Shown: one piece after another, positions 6,378-13,381 of the stretch
How the letters are laid out: each line of letters starts with the position of its first letter
Numbering within the stretch: the first letter of the stretch is position 1
Source: a virus
Direction: 5' to 3' (one strand)
DNA: 23,475 bases
Virus record (IMG/VR): IMGVR_UViG_3300025120_000566
Coordinates: 1 to 23,475 of that record
Notes under the pieces: generated by a model
Database searches by the model: none
The model's input: the letters and a program-made list of their open reading frames with translations, nothing else
Told to the model about the DNA's origin: nothing
Translations under genes and position numbers: made by a program

Positions 6378-6450
6378 TGTCCGATGGTGTAACTGGCAAC
6401 ACGTCTGTTTTTGGTGCAGAAGAGTCTAGGTTCGATCCCTAGTCGGACAA
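6378..6450 (+). tRNA. tRNA-Gln (anticodon UUG)
   Basis: The cloverleaf folds fully. The acceptor stem pairs TGTCCGA (6378-6384) with TCGGACA (6443-6449), with discriminator A6450. The D-stem is GTGT/ACAC around AACTGGCA. The anticodon stem is TCTGT/GCAGA with one T-G pair, loop TTTTGGT, anticodon TTG at 6411-6413. A 5-base variable loop is followed by the T-arm CTAGG-TTCGATC-CCTAG. It reads CAA, the Gln codon that dominates by eye in these AT-rich genes. CCA is not encoded (ACAT follows), so the host would have to add it. The first base directly follows the stop codon of the glycosyltransferase gene. Confidence 0.95.
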
Positions 6451-6481
6451 CATAATAAATAATAAACAATAAACAATAAAA

Positions 6482-6682
6482 ATGGATAAATTTAAAGAAG
6501 ATTTTTTAGAAAAGGTAGGTAGTGATGAAATAATTAAAATTGCTGACATTCTAGATAGAGTAAATAATCAAGAAAAAATAGTAGAAGTAGTTTATTATGC
6601 TTTATTAACAATGTCTAAATCAGATGGTAATATGTCTCCACTTTTAGCATTACAAATTGCTGAAGAAGATTGGGATATATAA
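6482..6682 (+). CDS. 66-aa acidic protein of unknown function
   Basis: The product is short, acidic and helical: KEDFLEKVGSDEIIKIADIL, then NNQEKIVEVVYYALLTM, ending ALQIAEEDWDI. It resembles small helical unknown proteins seen in T4-like marine phages, by general impression only. The leader is a short tandem of AATAAAC units (6461-6480) running straight from the tRNA to the ATG, with no SD sequence. It is probably transcribed with the tRNA. Confidence 0.65.
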   Translation: MDKFKEDFLEKVGSDEIIKIADILDRVNNQEKIVEVVYYALLTMSKSDGNMSPLLALQIAEEDWDI

Positions 6683-6707
6683 TATATTTTTCATATATTT
6701 ATGATAT

Positions 6708-7130
6708 ATGGTAAATTTAGATAATATATTTCATTTATTTGAATCTAATGATGATTTAGATGGTACAGAAAATAGTACTACTTTAATTGATTTTAAAAAT
6801 ACCCCTACATATTGGGTTGGAATGTATAAAAAATTAATATTAAACCATGTAAATTTTAATAAAAAACTAGCTGAATTCTTTCAAAAGTCTAATAAAGATT
6901 TAGATATCAATGATATGAAAGAAGCAGGTGAATTTGTAACTTATAACAGAGCATGGTTATATATTAAAAAAATCAATATTAAAAATGAAGAACATATAAA
7001 AGGCGCACAAAATTACGCAGATGAATATCTTGATACAGCGTTAAAGTTAGGTATAAATTTTTTTATAGAAACCGAACAATACGAAAGATGTGCCCATCTC
7101 CAAAAAATTCTAAATAATCTTTCAGAGTAG
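6708..7130 (+). CDS. 140-aa unknown phage protein
   Basis: 140 residues, mainly helical. The N-terminus is acidic (LFESNDDLDGTEN), and the C-terminal third, YADEYLDTALKLGINFFIETEQYERCAHLQKIL, has the spacing of a helical hairpin. No family name is secure. The start at 6708 lies 25 bases after the previous stop. A TATTTATGAT sequence at 6696-6705, one base off the late-type motif, lies two bases before the ATG, which is too near to be a normal promoter and may reflect an A/T-rich start context. The start is therefore less certain than elsewhere, and no nearby alternative ATG gives the same N-terminus. Confidence 0.65.
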   Translation: MVNLDNIFHLFESNDDLDGTENSTTLIDFKNTPTYWVGMYKKLILNHVNFNKKLAEFFQKSNKDLDINDMKEAGEFVTYNRAWLYIKKINIKNEEHIKGAQNYADEYLDTALKLGINFFIETEQYERCAHLQKILNNLSE

Positions 7131-7169
7131 CTTGGATTTCTAAAATATTTTATATATCTTGGATATAAA

Positions 7170-7200
7170 TTAATATTAGGTATTAAGGTACCAATGTTAA
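7170..7200 (+). other. hairpin in the 7131-7283 intergenic stretch
   Basis: TTAATATTAGGTA (7170-7182) pairs with TACCAATGTTAA (7189-7200) with one bulged A and one G-T pair, giving a 12-pair stem with a 6-base loop. GGTACC at 7187-7192 overlaps the loop side. There is no T-tract, so it is not a classic terminator. The rest of the 153-base gap has no credible ORF; a TATAAT at 7246-7251 is the only promoter-like word. Confidence 0.4.
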
Positions 7201-7283
7201 TATAAATGGTAAAATGATGAAAATAAAGAGATTAGAGATATAAAGTATAATATGTACCTAGAATAATACTAAATAAATAAAAT

Positions 7284-7466
7284 ATGAGAAATAAAAACAC
7301 ATGCATTAGATTAATGGATAAACTAGATGGTAAATTACAAACCTTAAAATTTATTTTAAGTAGACCAAATGCTAACATTCAAGAATTTAAAGACGAAATT
7401 AGTAAATGTAAAGATATTGTTGAAGAAACAAAATCATTTTTAGATCGTGAACAAGAATCAATGTAA
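7284..7466 (+). CDS. 60-aa helical protein of unknown function
   Basis: The product is a small charged protein that looks like one continuous helical hairpin: RLMDKLDGKLQTLKFIL, a turn at SRPNANIQ, then FKDEISKCKDIVEETKSFLD. No catalytic residues or family are recognised. It follows the 153-base gap with the 7170-7200 hairpin, and the next gene (HD protein) starts 19 bases after its stop, so the two are probably co-transcribed. The start context AATAAATAAAATATG is the A-rich type used throughout. Confidence 0.65.
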   Translation: MRNKNTCIRLMDKLDGKLQTLKFILSRPNANIQEFKDEISKCKDIVEETKSFLDREQESM

Positions 7467-7485
7467 TTAATTTAAAATAAAAGTT

Positions 7486-8253
7486 ATGAAACTATCAGCA
7501 GAAAAAATACAAGCTAATTGGGTAGATTTTATGAGTAATATTAATACTTATATCTCATCTCCTCGTAAAGAACAATTGATTGAATTCTATGAAACCTATG
7601 CCGAGCGTATTATGCTTATGCCCGCCGCTCATAAAAAAGAATACCATTCAGCTTTCCCAGGTGGATATGTTGATCATGTTAATAGAGTAGTCCATGCAGC
7701 TTTATCAATGTCAGATGTTTGGAAATCTTTTGGTTGTGATATGACTACATTTACTACTGAAGAATTAGCATTTTCAGCTATTAATCATGATTTAGGTAAA
7801 ATGGGTGATGCAGATCATGAATCATATATTCCTCAAACAGATAAATGGAGAAAAGATAAATTAGGTGAAGATTATATGTTTAATAAAAAATTACCATTTT
7901 CATCAGTACCTGATAGAGGGTTATTTTTACTTCAAGACAATAATATTAAATATACTTTTAATGAAATGGTAGCCATTCAAACACATGATGGGTTATATGA
8001 TTCAGCTAATGATAAATATTTAAAAGGATGGATGCCAGAACAAAAACCACGTACCTCATTACCTTTCATTTTACATCAGGCTGATATGATGGCTGCTCGA
8101 ATAGAATTTGAAATTGAATGGTTGCCTAAATTTAAAAATCCTACTCAGGTAAAAAAAGATAATTTTACAATAAAATCTAATAAGTCTACAAAAACAAAAG
8201 CACTTGGTAATTTATCAAGTCCAGGATTACAAAATATGCTAAAAAATATATAA
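7486..8253 (+). CDS. HD-domain metal-dependent phosphohydrolase
   Basis: 255 residues. The metal-binding signature of the HD superfamily is present in order: first His in GGYVDHVNRVVH (59-70), HD in NHDLGKMG (100-107), a His-Asp in QTHDG (165-169) and the distal Asp in HQADMMAAR (197-205). These proteins hydrolyse phosphoester bonds, usually of nucleotides or nucleotide signals; the substrate here is unknown and could be host nucleotides or a signalling nucleotide. The length suits a single-domain enzyme. The Lys-rich tail after residue 215 is probably disordered. The leader AAAATAAAAGTT is identical to that of the DUF932 gene. The next gene begins one base after the stop codon. Confidence 0.85.
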   Translation: MKLSAEKIQANWVDFMSNINTYISSPRKEQLIEFYETYAERIMLMPAAHKKEYHSAFPGGYVDHVNRVVHAALSMSDVWKSFGCDMTTFTTEELAFSAINHDLGKMGDADHESYIPQTDKWRKDKLGEDYMFNKKLPFSSVPDRGLFLLQDNNIKYTFNEMVAIQTHDGLYDSANDKYLKGWMPEQKPRTSLPFILHQADMMAARIEFEIEWLPKFKNPTQVKKDNFTIKSNKSTKTKALGNLSSPGLQNMLKNI

Positions 8254-8254
8254 A

Positions 8255-8533
8255 ATGGAAATAATAATAATTTCAATATTATCAATGTTAGTAATAGTAT
8301 TAGGGTTTGCAGTTTTTAACCTAATGAAAAAAAATGAACAGCAAGAAGATATATTAGTAGAATATATGAAATGGCTTAATAAAATATCTAAAGCCATAGA
8401 AGTATCAAATGCAAGATTAAAAAAATTGGACTCACAGGGTAGATTTGAAAGTGATGATGAAATAGGTTTTTTCTTTAAGACAGTTATGACAATACAAGAT
8501 TTATTAAACGGATTTAAAATTAAAGATTTATAA
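8255..8533 (+). CDS. small membrane-anchored protein conserved beside phage late sigma genes
   Basis: 92 residues. Residues 3-23 (IIIISILSMLVIVLGFAVFNL) form a transmembrane helix, followed by a positive KK and a helical cytoplasmic part with ILVEYMKWLNKISKAIE and the distinctive SDDEIGFFFKTVMTIQDLLN near the end. Proteins with a membrane helix and this DDEIG-FF motif are, from memory, common in T4-like marine phages near the gp55 gene; their role is unknown. The gene starts one base after the HD gene and is followed 11 bases later by the sigma gene, so all three probably share a transcript. Confidence 0.75.
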   Translation: MEIIIISILSMLVIVLGFAVFNLMKKNEQQEDILVEYMKWLNKISKAIEVSNARLKKLDSQGRFESDDEIGFFFKTVMTIQDLLNGFKIKDL

Positions 8534-8544
8534 CTTATGACTAC

Positions 8545-9354
8545 ATGGATAATATAATAAGAGCAGCAAAGAAAAAAAGACAAAAAAGAAACTATTTCAC
8601 CCAAGAAACTGAAGATGCTATTGTTAGATATAACATTAGTGATAATGCTGGTTTTAAAAGTATAACATACCAGAAAGAAATTCACTATCCGTTTTATAAA
8701 TTAACTGAAAATATTATTCATACTTTTAAGTTTTATTATACAGATGGTGTTGAAAATTTAGAAGACTTACAACATGAAATTATGGTATTTCTGTTAGATA
8801 AGATTCATCTTTTTGATCCTTCAAAAGGAGCTAAAGCTTATTCCTATTTTGGAACTATTGTTAAAAGATGGTTAATAGTTTATAACCAAAAAAATTATAA
8901 AAAAAGAATTGAGTCAGTTGATATTGGGGATATATCTAAACACCAAAATCTGGATGAAGGGGATAATTCAACCTTTATATTAAATTCTAAATTAGAACAA
9001 TCCTCTCAAAAGTTTATAGATTTAGATAAAAATTTTGGGGATGAATTATATAATAAGGGGTATAAAGAAGGTGATAGGTTATCTATTTTTGTAGATTTAT
9101 ATGTAAAACATATGACTGAAAGGATATATAATTATTTTCCTAAAGAATATGATGCTCAAATAGCAGATTGTATCCTAGAATTATTTAGAAAAAGGGATGC
9201 AATTGATGTTTTTAATAAAAAAGCACTTTATATTTACATAAGAGAAATGATTGATGTAAAAACTCCCAAAATAACTAAAATAGCTAATAAATTATATAAA
9301 GTATTTAAAGAAAAATATTTAGTATTTTCTGAAAGTGGTTATTTTCCCTCTTAA
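8545..9354 (+). CDS. gp55-like late RNA polymerase sigma factor
   Basis: 269 residues. The region 70-112, NLEDLQHEIMVFLLDKIHLF then DPSKGAKAYSYFGTIVKRWL, is a sigma region 2 core of the kind found in T4 gp55 relatives: an acidic helix, a FDPSKG-like turn and an aromatic, basic helix that contacts the -10 DNA. No region 4 helix-turn-helix is evident, which fits gp55, the sigma that lacks -35 recognition. It should redirect host RNA polymerase to late promoters. The C-terminal part (YFPKEYDAQIADCILELF and later) is helical. The first ATG upstream, at 8537, only gives a six-codon frame, so 8545 is the start. A late-type motif follows immediately, at 9369-9380. Confidence 0.85.
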   Translation: MDNIIRAAKKKRQKRNYFTQETEDAIVRYNISDNAGFKSITYQKEIHYPFYKLTENIIHTFKFYYTDGVENLEDLQHEIMVFLLDKIHLFDPSKGAKAYSYFGTIVKRWLIVYNQKNYKKRIESVDIGDISKHQNLDEGDNSTFILNSKLEQSSQKFIDLDKNFGDELYNKGYKEGDRLSIFVDLYVKHMTERIYNYFPKEYDAQIADCILELFRKRDAIDVFNKKALYIYIREMIDVKTPKITKIANKLYKVFKEKYLVFSESGYFPS

Positions 9355-9368
9355 AAGTTTAAATTCTT

Positions 9369-9380
9369 AATATTTATAAT
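9369..9380 (+). promoter_or_regulatory. late-type promoter motif AATATTTATAAT before the structural operon
   Basis: An exact copy of the motif at 280-291, ending 8 bases before the ATG at 9389. It lies in the 34-base gap between the sigma gene and the first tail gene, where a switch to late transcription would be expected. With TATAAT at 9375-9380 as the -10, the mRNA would start a base or two before the ATG and be nearly leaderless. Confidence 0.5.
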
Positions 9381-9388
9381 CAAAAATT

Positions 9389-9745
9389 ATGGGACAACTA
9401 GATTCAATAATATTTGGTGATAAAAAATTTTCAGACATTCTTCATGAAATATATGAAAATCAAACCACTAAAAAACAACAAATTACATCTTTAATAAGTG
9501 AATTAAAACCTTTAATCCAAGAAATAGGTGATGCTACTTTAATAGTACCTTTAATAAAGGAATATTTAGAAATTGGAGTAAAAAATGATGAACAATTAAT
9601 TAAGATGGCTACTATTATCCAAAGAGCTGTGAATAATACAAATGATGAGGGAGAATTTGGTATAACTGAAGAAGAAAAAGCAGAATTATTAGCTGAAATG
9701 GATAAATTAGAAAGAATAAATAAAGAAAGTAAAACTAATGGCTAG
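9389..9745 (+). CDS. small conserved tail-module protein
   Basis: 118 residues, all helical and acidic: MGQLDSIIFGDKKFSDIL, then ISELKPLIQEIGDATLIVPL and IKEYLEIGVKNDEQLIKMAT, with a Glu/Lys-rich coiled end. The first half is strongly reminiscent of small proteins that open baseplate clusters in marine T4-like phages, but I know of no assigned function. It is the first gene after the late-type motif at 9369-9380 and overlaps the spike-like gene by 8 bases, so it is probably a structural or assembly component acting at the baseplate. Confidence 0.75.
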   Translation: MGQLDSIIFGDKKFSDILHEIYENQTTKKQQITSLISELKPLIQEIGDATLIVPLIKEYLEIGVKNDEQLIKMATIIQRAVNNTNDEGEFGITEEEKAELLAEMDKLERINKESKTNG

Positions 9746-10982
9746 AATCCCTACAGGTTTAAATTCATTAAAATCTACTACTATACCTTCTTTAAAAGGA
9801 GCTGAAATAATTCCTGTAAGAGTTAAATTTGTTTCTTTAAATGGAAAGGATTATCCAGTTAATTGGAAAAAATATGGGGAATATAGTAGTATAGGTAGCA
9901 TTTTATGGGAAGATTTAACAAACCCTTCAGGTGCTGCTTTAGATACTTTAAGTTATGCAAATCCACTTTATTCAAATATAAAATTTTTACCATTAGTTAA
10001 TGAGATAGTTTATATAATTTCTTTACCTAATGCTATGTCTCAAGAAAATCCTTCTACAGGTAATCAATATTATTATTTTCAAAGTATTAATATTTGGAAC
10101 AGTATCCACCATAATGCTTCCCCAAATTCTCTTACAACAAAACCTACTAATGCCCAAAATTATAATAAAACAGAAGCAGGAGTTGAAATACAAGCAGACT
10201 CTACCTCAGAAGAAATTAATTTAGGTATTACTTTTAAGGAAAAATTAGGAATAAGGAATTTACAACCTTTTGAAGGTGATGTTTTAATTGAAGGAAGATG
10301 GGGTAATACTATAAGATTTGGAAGTACAGTAAATAATTCATTCCCTTTAAATTCTTGGTCTAATAGTGGGGAAAATGGTGAACCTATTATAATATTAAAA
10401 AATGGACAAACTAAAACTGATGATGATTCTTGGATACCTCAAGTAGAAAATATAAATACCGATAAATCTTCTATTTATTTAACTTCAAACCAGCAAATAC
10501 CTATAGGAGCAGCTAGTACTGATTATAGTTCATACACACCTGCTTTTGGTGAAGTTCCTAGCTCACCTAGTTCATATAATGGTTCTCAAGTTATTATTGA
10601 TTCAGGACGTTTATTATTTAATTCTAAAAGTGATCATATTTTACTTAGTTCTGCAAGAACAATTTCATTTGGGGCACAAAAAGGTTTTAATTTTGATACT
10701 ACTTCTAATTTTGTTGTTAAAGTAGGAACTAAAATAATGTTAGGAGATAAAGAAGAAAGTAATACTGAACCTTTAATATTAGGGGATAAATTTTTAGCTG
10801 ATTTTCAAAAATTACTAACTAATGTAATCTCTCTAACATCAGCTTTAGGAACTGTAGGTACACCTATTCCTTTTACTCCAAATATAGCAGTAGCACAAAC
10901 AGCAACAAAAGTAGGATTACAAGCACAATCTATGTTATCTTCAATTGAATTTTATAAATCTAAAACAACAAGAACTTTATAA
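9738..10982 (+). CDS. baseplate spike/hub-like protein with OB-like domain
   Basis: 414 residues. A N-terminal strand-rich domain begins at PVRVKFVSLNG (26-36). The segment PFEGDVLIEGRWGNTIRFGS (177-196), followed by GENGEPIIILKNGQ, looks like the OB-fold neck seen in gp5/VgrG-type spikes. Short repeated strands follow: SQVIIDSGRLLFNSKSDHIL, then SFGAQKGFNFDTTSNFVVKV and GTKIMLGD, the pattern of a needle-forming beta-helix. The end (EPLILGDKFLADFQKLL onward) is helical. I see no lysozyme domain of the kind inserted in T4 gp5. It would form the central puncturing spike or hub. It joins the next gene by a TAATG overlap. Confidence 0.6.
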   Translation: MARIPTGLNSLKSTTIPSLKGAEIIPVRVKFVSLNGKDYPVNWKKYGEYSSIGSILWEDLTNPSGAALDTLSYANPLYSNIKFLPLVNEIVYIISLPNAMSQENPSTGNQYYYFQSINIWNSIHHNASPNSLTTKPTNAQNYNKTEAGVEIQADSTSEEINLGITFKEKLGIRNLQPFEGDVLIEGRWGNTIRFGSTVNNSFPLNSWSNSGENGEPIIILKNGQTKTDDDSWIPQVENINTDKSSIYLTSNQQIPIGAASTDYSSYTPAFGEVPSSPSSYNGSQVIIDSGRLLFNSKSDHILLSSARTISFGAQKGFNFDTTSNFVVKVGTKIMLGDKEESNTEPLILGDKFLADFQKLLTNVISLTSALGTVGTPIPFTPNIAVAQTATKVGLQAQSMLSSIEFYKSKTTRTL

Positions 10983-12982
10983 TGGCTTTAGCAGGATTTA
11001 TATCAAAAATAGTTCAAAGTATAACTAGAACAACATTTCAGTTTAATAAAACTTTAGATGTATTAATATTACAATTTAAAGATGCCTGCCCTACAACAGA
11101 AGAATTAATATCTTTAATTGATCAAAAAAACCAAATTAACGGAGCTTTAGTACAAATTGAGGGAAAAATAGCTACCTTAAATAAGGTAGCAGCAGGTTCT
11201 GAAGTAGCTGTTGAAGCTTTAAGCGCAGGGAAAACTATAATTAAACAACTACCAATACCTTCATCTGTTCCTCCTGGAATAGGATTACCTTTAAGCGTAA
11301 CAAATAATTTTTCAGATGCCTTAGATAATTTAGGAACATTAATAGATAAAGAAGAAGCATCTTTAGCATCAATACCTGAAGCTTTGAATCTTATTAGTAA
11401 AGATGTAGGAGAAGTAATTACTAAATTAAATGAATTAGATGTTGCTTTAAATGATTGTTTAGAAAAAGATCCTAATATAACCCAAGAAGATTTAGATGCT
11501 ATAGTAGCTACAACTGATAATTTTGTTGGAGTACTAACTAATGAACAATTAGAAGAAATACTAAATAACCCCCCAGGTTTGTTATATGGAGATTATTATT
11601 TAAGATTAAATTATGTTGAGGTAAGTCAATCTACTTTAAATGCTTTTAATGAAGATATTGCTGAAGGAGAAGGAGAATTACTTAATGCTACTTCAATTGG
11701 AACCGCTACACTTACTAATAGATCATTTGACAAAAAACAAGTAACTGCTCAAAATAAAGAATCAGTACCACCACCTGGAGAATATTATAAAGAAGGGGTA
11801 GCAGTCGAAATGTTATATGGGGATGAATCTTTTTCATCCTCAAATTTAGTTTTAGTTAATGAAATGAAATGGTTAATTGATACAAAAGACTTAATTTTCC
11901 TTCCACCACCTCCTGCTGAAGACCCACTTAAAGCTATTTATAAAGAAAATCAAGTTATATTATTAATGTCTATTTATGGTGCTAATAGAGAAGAAGCAGA
12001 AGAATTATATGAATTAGCTTGGGAATTATCACAAAATGAAGGACCAAACAAGGGGTATTATGATACTTTAGTTAGAGAAGCGTTTAATAATTCTAGAACA
12101 GTTTTAGAACAAGCTGTTGCTAATGAGGGATATGAATGGAAAGAAGGTGATAGAGTTTTAGATTCAACTATAAAAAAATTATTTTTATCTGGTATAACTG
12201 ATGAAATTAAAATTAAATCTAATATAAGTTTATTAAGAAAAAAAGGTATAACTTTAGAAAAACAAGCAAATGCTATAGGAGGTAACTATAATGCTACAGA
12301 AAAAAGATGGAATAATGATGGAGAATTTAGTTTTACCCCTAATGCTAAATTATATCCTTATTCTGAAAGATTAGGCCTAACAGCTATAAAGTCATTTAAT
12401 GATGCTAATATTGGGAGTTCTTTTCTAAATTTAAAACCAGAAATGCAAAGAAGAAAACCTTTAATGCAAGCTATATTTGAAGAAGCTAATTATATAAGTT
12501 TAACAAATCCTGATATTTCTTTTAATGATCCCCTAAAAGAATATTTTTCAAGTAAAGGAATAGGATATAATACTCCAATTATAAATGATATACCTATAAT
12601 AGGAAATTCAGCAACCCTTATTACTTATGAAGAGTTAGAAGCATTATACGACAGAGAAAAAGATATAAATATAGACTGGTTCTTTAATAATTCAAATTTA
12701 TATGATACCCTACAAATTACACCTAATGGTGTAACTTTTGAAATGTTAGATGCTTATTCAAAAACTCAATTAATGAAAAAATTAAAAACTGCATTAGGTA
12801 ATGGGTGGTATAACCAAAATGCAATAAGAACATCAGAAGAAAAACTTTGGGGGTTTGATCCATCCGTTAATCCTAACTCTAGTAGTTATGATCTTTTAGA
12901 TCCTAATAGAAATTTAAACCCTACCGATAAATGGTATTTTGAATTTGGTAGAAATGGGTTACCTACACCAACGGGGTCATAA
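10982..12982 (+). CDS. large structural protein of unknown type (666 aa)
   Basis: 666 residues, placed between the spike-like protein and gp25, so a baseplate or tail role is likely. The first 180 residues are helical with heptad-like stretches (SLIDQKNQINGALVQIEGKI) around a Pro/Gly-rich hinge (PIPSSVPPGIGLPLS). A middle beta region includes YYLRLNYVEV and the SFSSSNLVLVNEMKWLID motif, ending at a Pro run (LPPPPAEDP). From about residue 315 a helical segment runs IYKENQVILLMSIYGANREE. The last part (EKLWGFDPSVNP and beyond) has low complexity. I do not recognise a catalytic motif. This layout suggests at least three domains and possibly an acquired insertion after the Pro run. Confidence 0.7.
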   Translation: MALAGFISKIVQSITRTTFQFNKTLDVLILQFKDACPTTEELISLIDQKNQINGALVQIEGKIATLNKVAAGSEVAVEALSAGKTIIKQLPIPSSVPPGIGLPLSVTNNFSDALDNLGTLIDKEEASLASIPEALNLISKDVGEVITKLNELDVALNDCLEKDPNITQEDLDAIVATTDNFVGVLTNEQLEEILNNPPGLLYGDYYLRLNYVEVSQSTLNAFNEDIAEGEGELLNATSIGTATLTNRSFDKKQVTAQNKESVPPPGEYYKEGVAVEMLYGDESFSSSNLVLVNEMKWLIDTKDLIFLPPPPAEDPLKAIYKENQVILLMSIYGANREEAEELYELAWELSQNEGPNKGYYDTLVREAFNNSRTVLEQAVANEGYEWKEGDRVLDSTIKKLFLSGITDEIKIKSNISLLRKKGITLEKQANAIGGNYNATEKRWNNDGEFSFTPNAKLYPYSERLGLTAIKSFNDANIGSSFLNLKPEMQRRKPLMQAIFEEANYISLTNPDISFNDPLKEYFSSKGIGYNTPIINDIPIIGNSATLITYEELEALYDREKDINIDWFFNNSNLYDTLQITPNGVTFEMLDAYSKTQLMKKLKTALGNGWYNQNAIRTSEEKLWGFDPSVNPNSSSYDLLDPNRNLNPTDKWYFEFGRNGLPTPTGS

Positions 12983-13005
12983 TTGATATAAAAACCTAAA
13001 TTAAT

Positions 13006-13017
13006 AATATTTATAAT
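13006..13017 (+). promoter_or_regulatory. late-type promoter motif AATATTTATAAT before the gp25-gp6 run
   Basis: The third exact copy of the 12-mer, ending 10 bases before the ATG at 13028, in the 45-base gap after the 666-aa protein gene. It is the only gap of this size in the structural block, so it probably gives the wedge genes a second transcription start. Confidence 0.5.
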
Positions 13018-13027
13018 AAAACTAAAG

Positions 13028-13381
13028 ATGAAATTAACAGAATTAAAAAAAGTATTAAAAGAAACTGTTAGAGAAGTAATACAAGAAGAATTAAAAGATA
13101 TACTTTTAGAGGCTGTAAAAACACCAAAAGTAATAACACAATCCCCAATAATGGAATCTTTTACTCCTTTAGTTCCCTCCCCAACTCCAACTACTCCTAT
13201 AATGTCTTCTCAAGATAAAAGAGATGCTTATAAAAATATTTTAGGTGAAACAGCAGCAGGGTTTAATACTAATAATGCACAATCTTTTAAACCAAACCCA
13301 GGAATGGATGTAACTAATGGTGCATTACCTGAGGGAAATGTAGGTATGGATCAAATAATGAATCTAATGAATACTAAATAA
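13028..13381 (+). CDS. small charged tail-module protein with helical head and Pro-rich tail
   Basis: 117 residues. The first 30 form a strongly amphipathic, charged helix (TELKKVLKETVREVIQEELK). A disordered Pro/Ser/Thr stretch follows (PLVPSPTPTTPIMSSQ, about 47-62), then a Gly/Asn-rich tail ending MDQIMNLMNTK. Proteins with this opening occur just before gp25 in related marine phages; I know no function. An oligomerising helix with a flexible tether would suit an assembly or scaffold role. It is preceded by the late-type motif, and its stop overlaps the gp25 start as TAATG. Confidence 0.7.
   Translation: MKLTELKKVLKETVREVIQEELKDILLEAVKTPKVITQSPIMESFTPLVPSPTPTTPIMSSQDKRDAYKNILGETAAGFNTNNAQSFKPNPGMDVTNGALPEGNVGMDQIMNLMNTK

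Noticed and set aside
6378-6450. tRNA gene as an integration site for a mobile element
   Set aside because: There is no integrase gene, no second copy of the tRNA 3' end and no sign of an element boundary in the window.
6458-6481. AATAAAC tandem as a CRISPR-like or microsatellite repeat
   Set aside because: There are only two full units and a partial one, with no spacers. It fits the A-rich translation leader used before other genes.
8537-8557. ATG eight bases before the sigma gene start
   Set aside because: It gives only six codons (MTTWII) before a stop and is not the start of the sigma gene.
8239-8685. 148-codon minus-strand frame
   Set aside because: It is antisense to the membrane protein and the start of the sigma gene, both of which have recognisable motifs. 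Its Ile/Ser/Phe-rich product looks like a shadow.
10030-10224. 64-codon + strand frame inside the spike-like gene
   Set aside because: It lies in another frame of a well-supported gene and has no start context or motif of its own.
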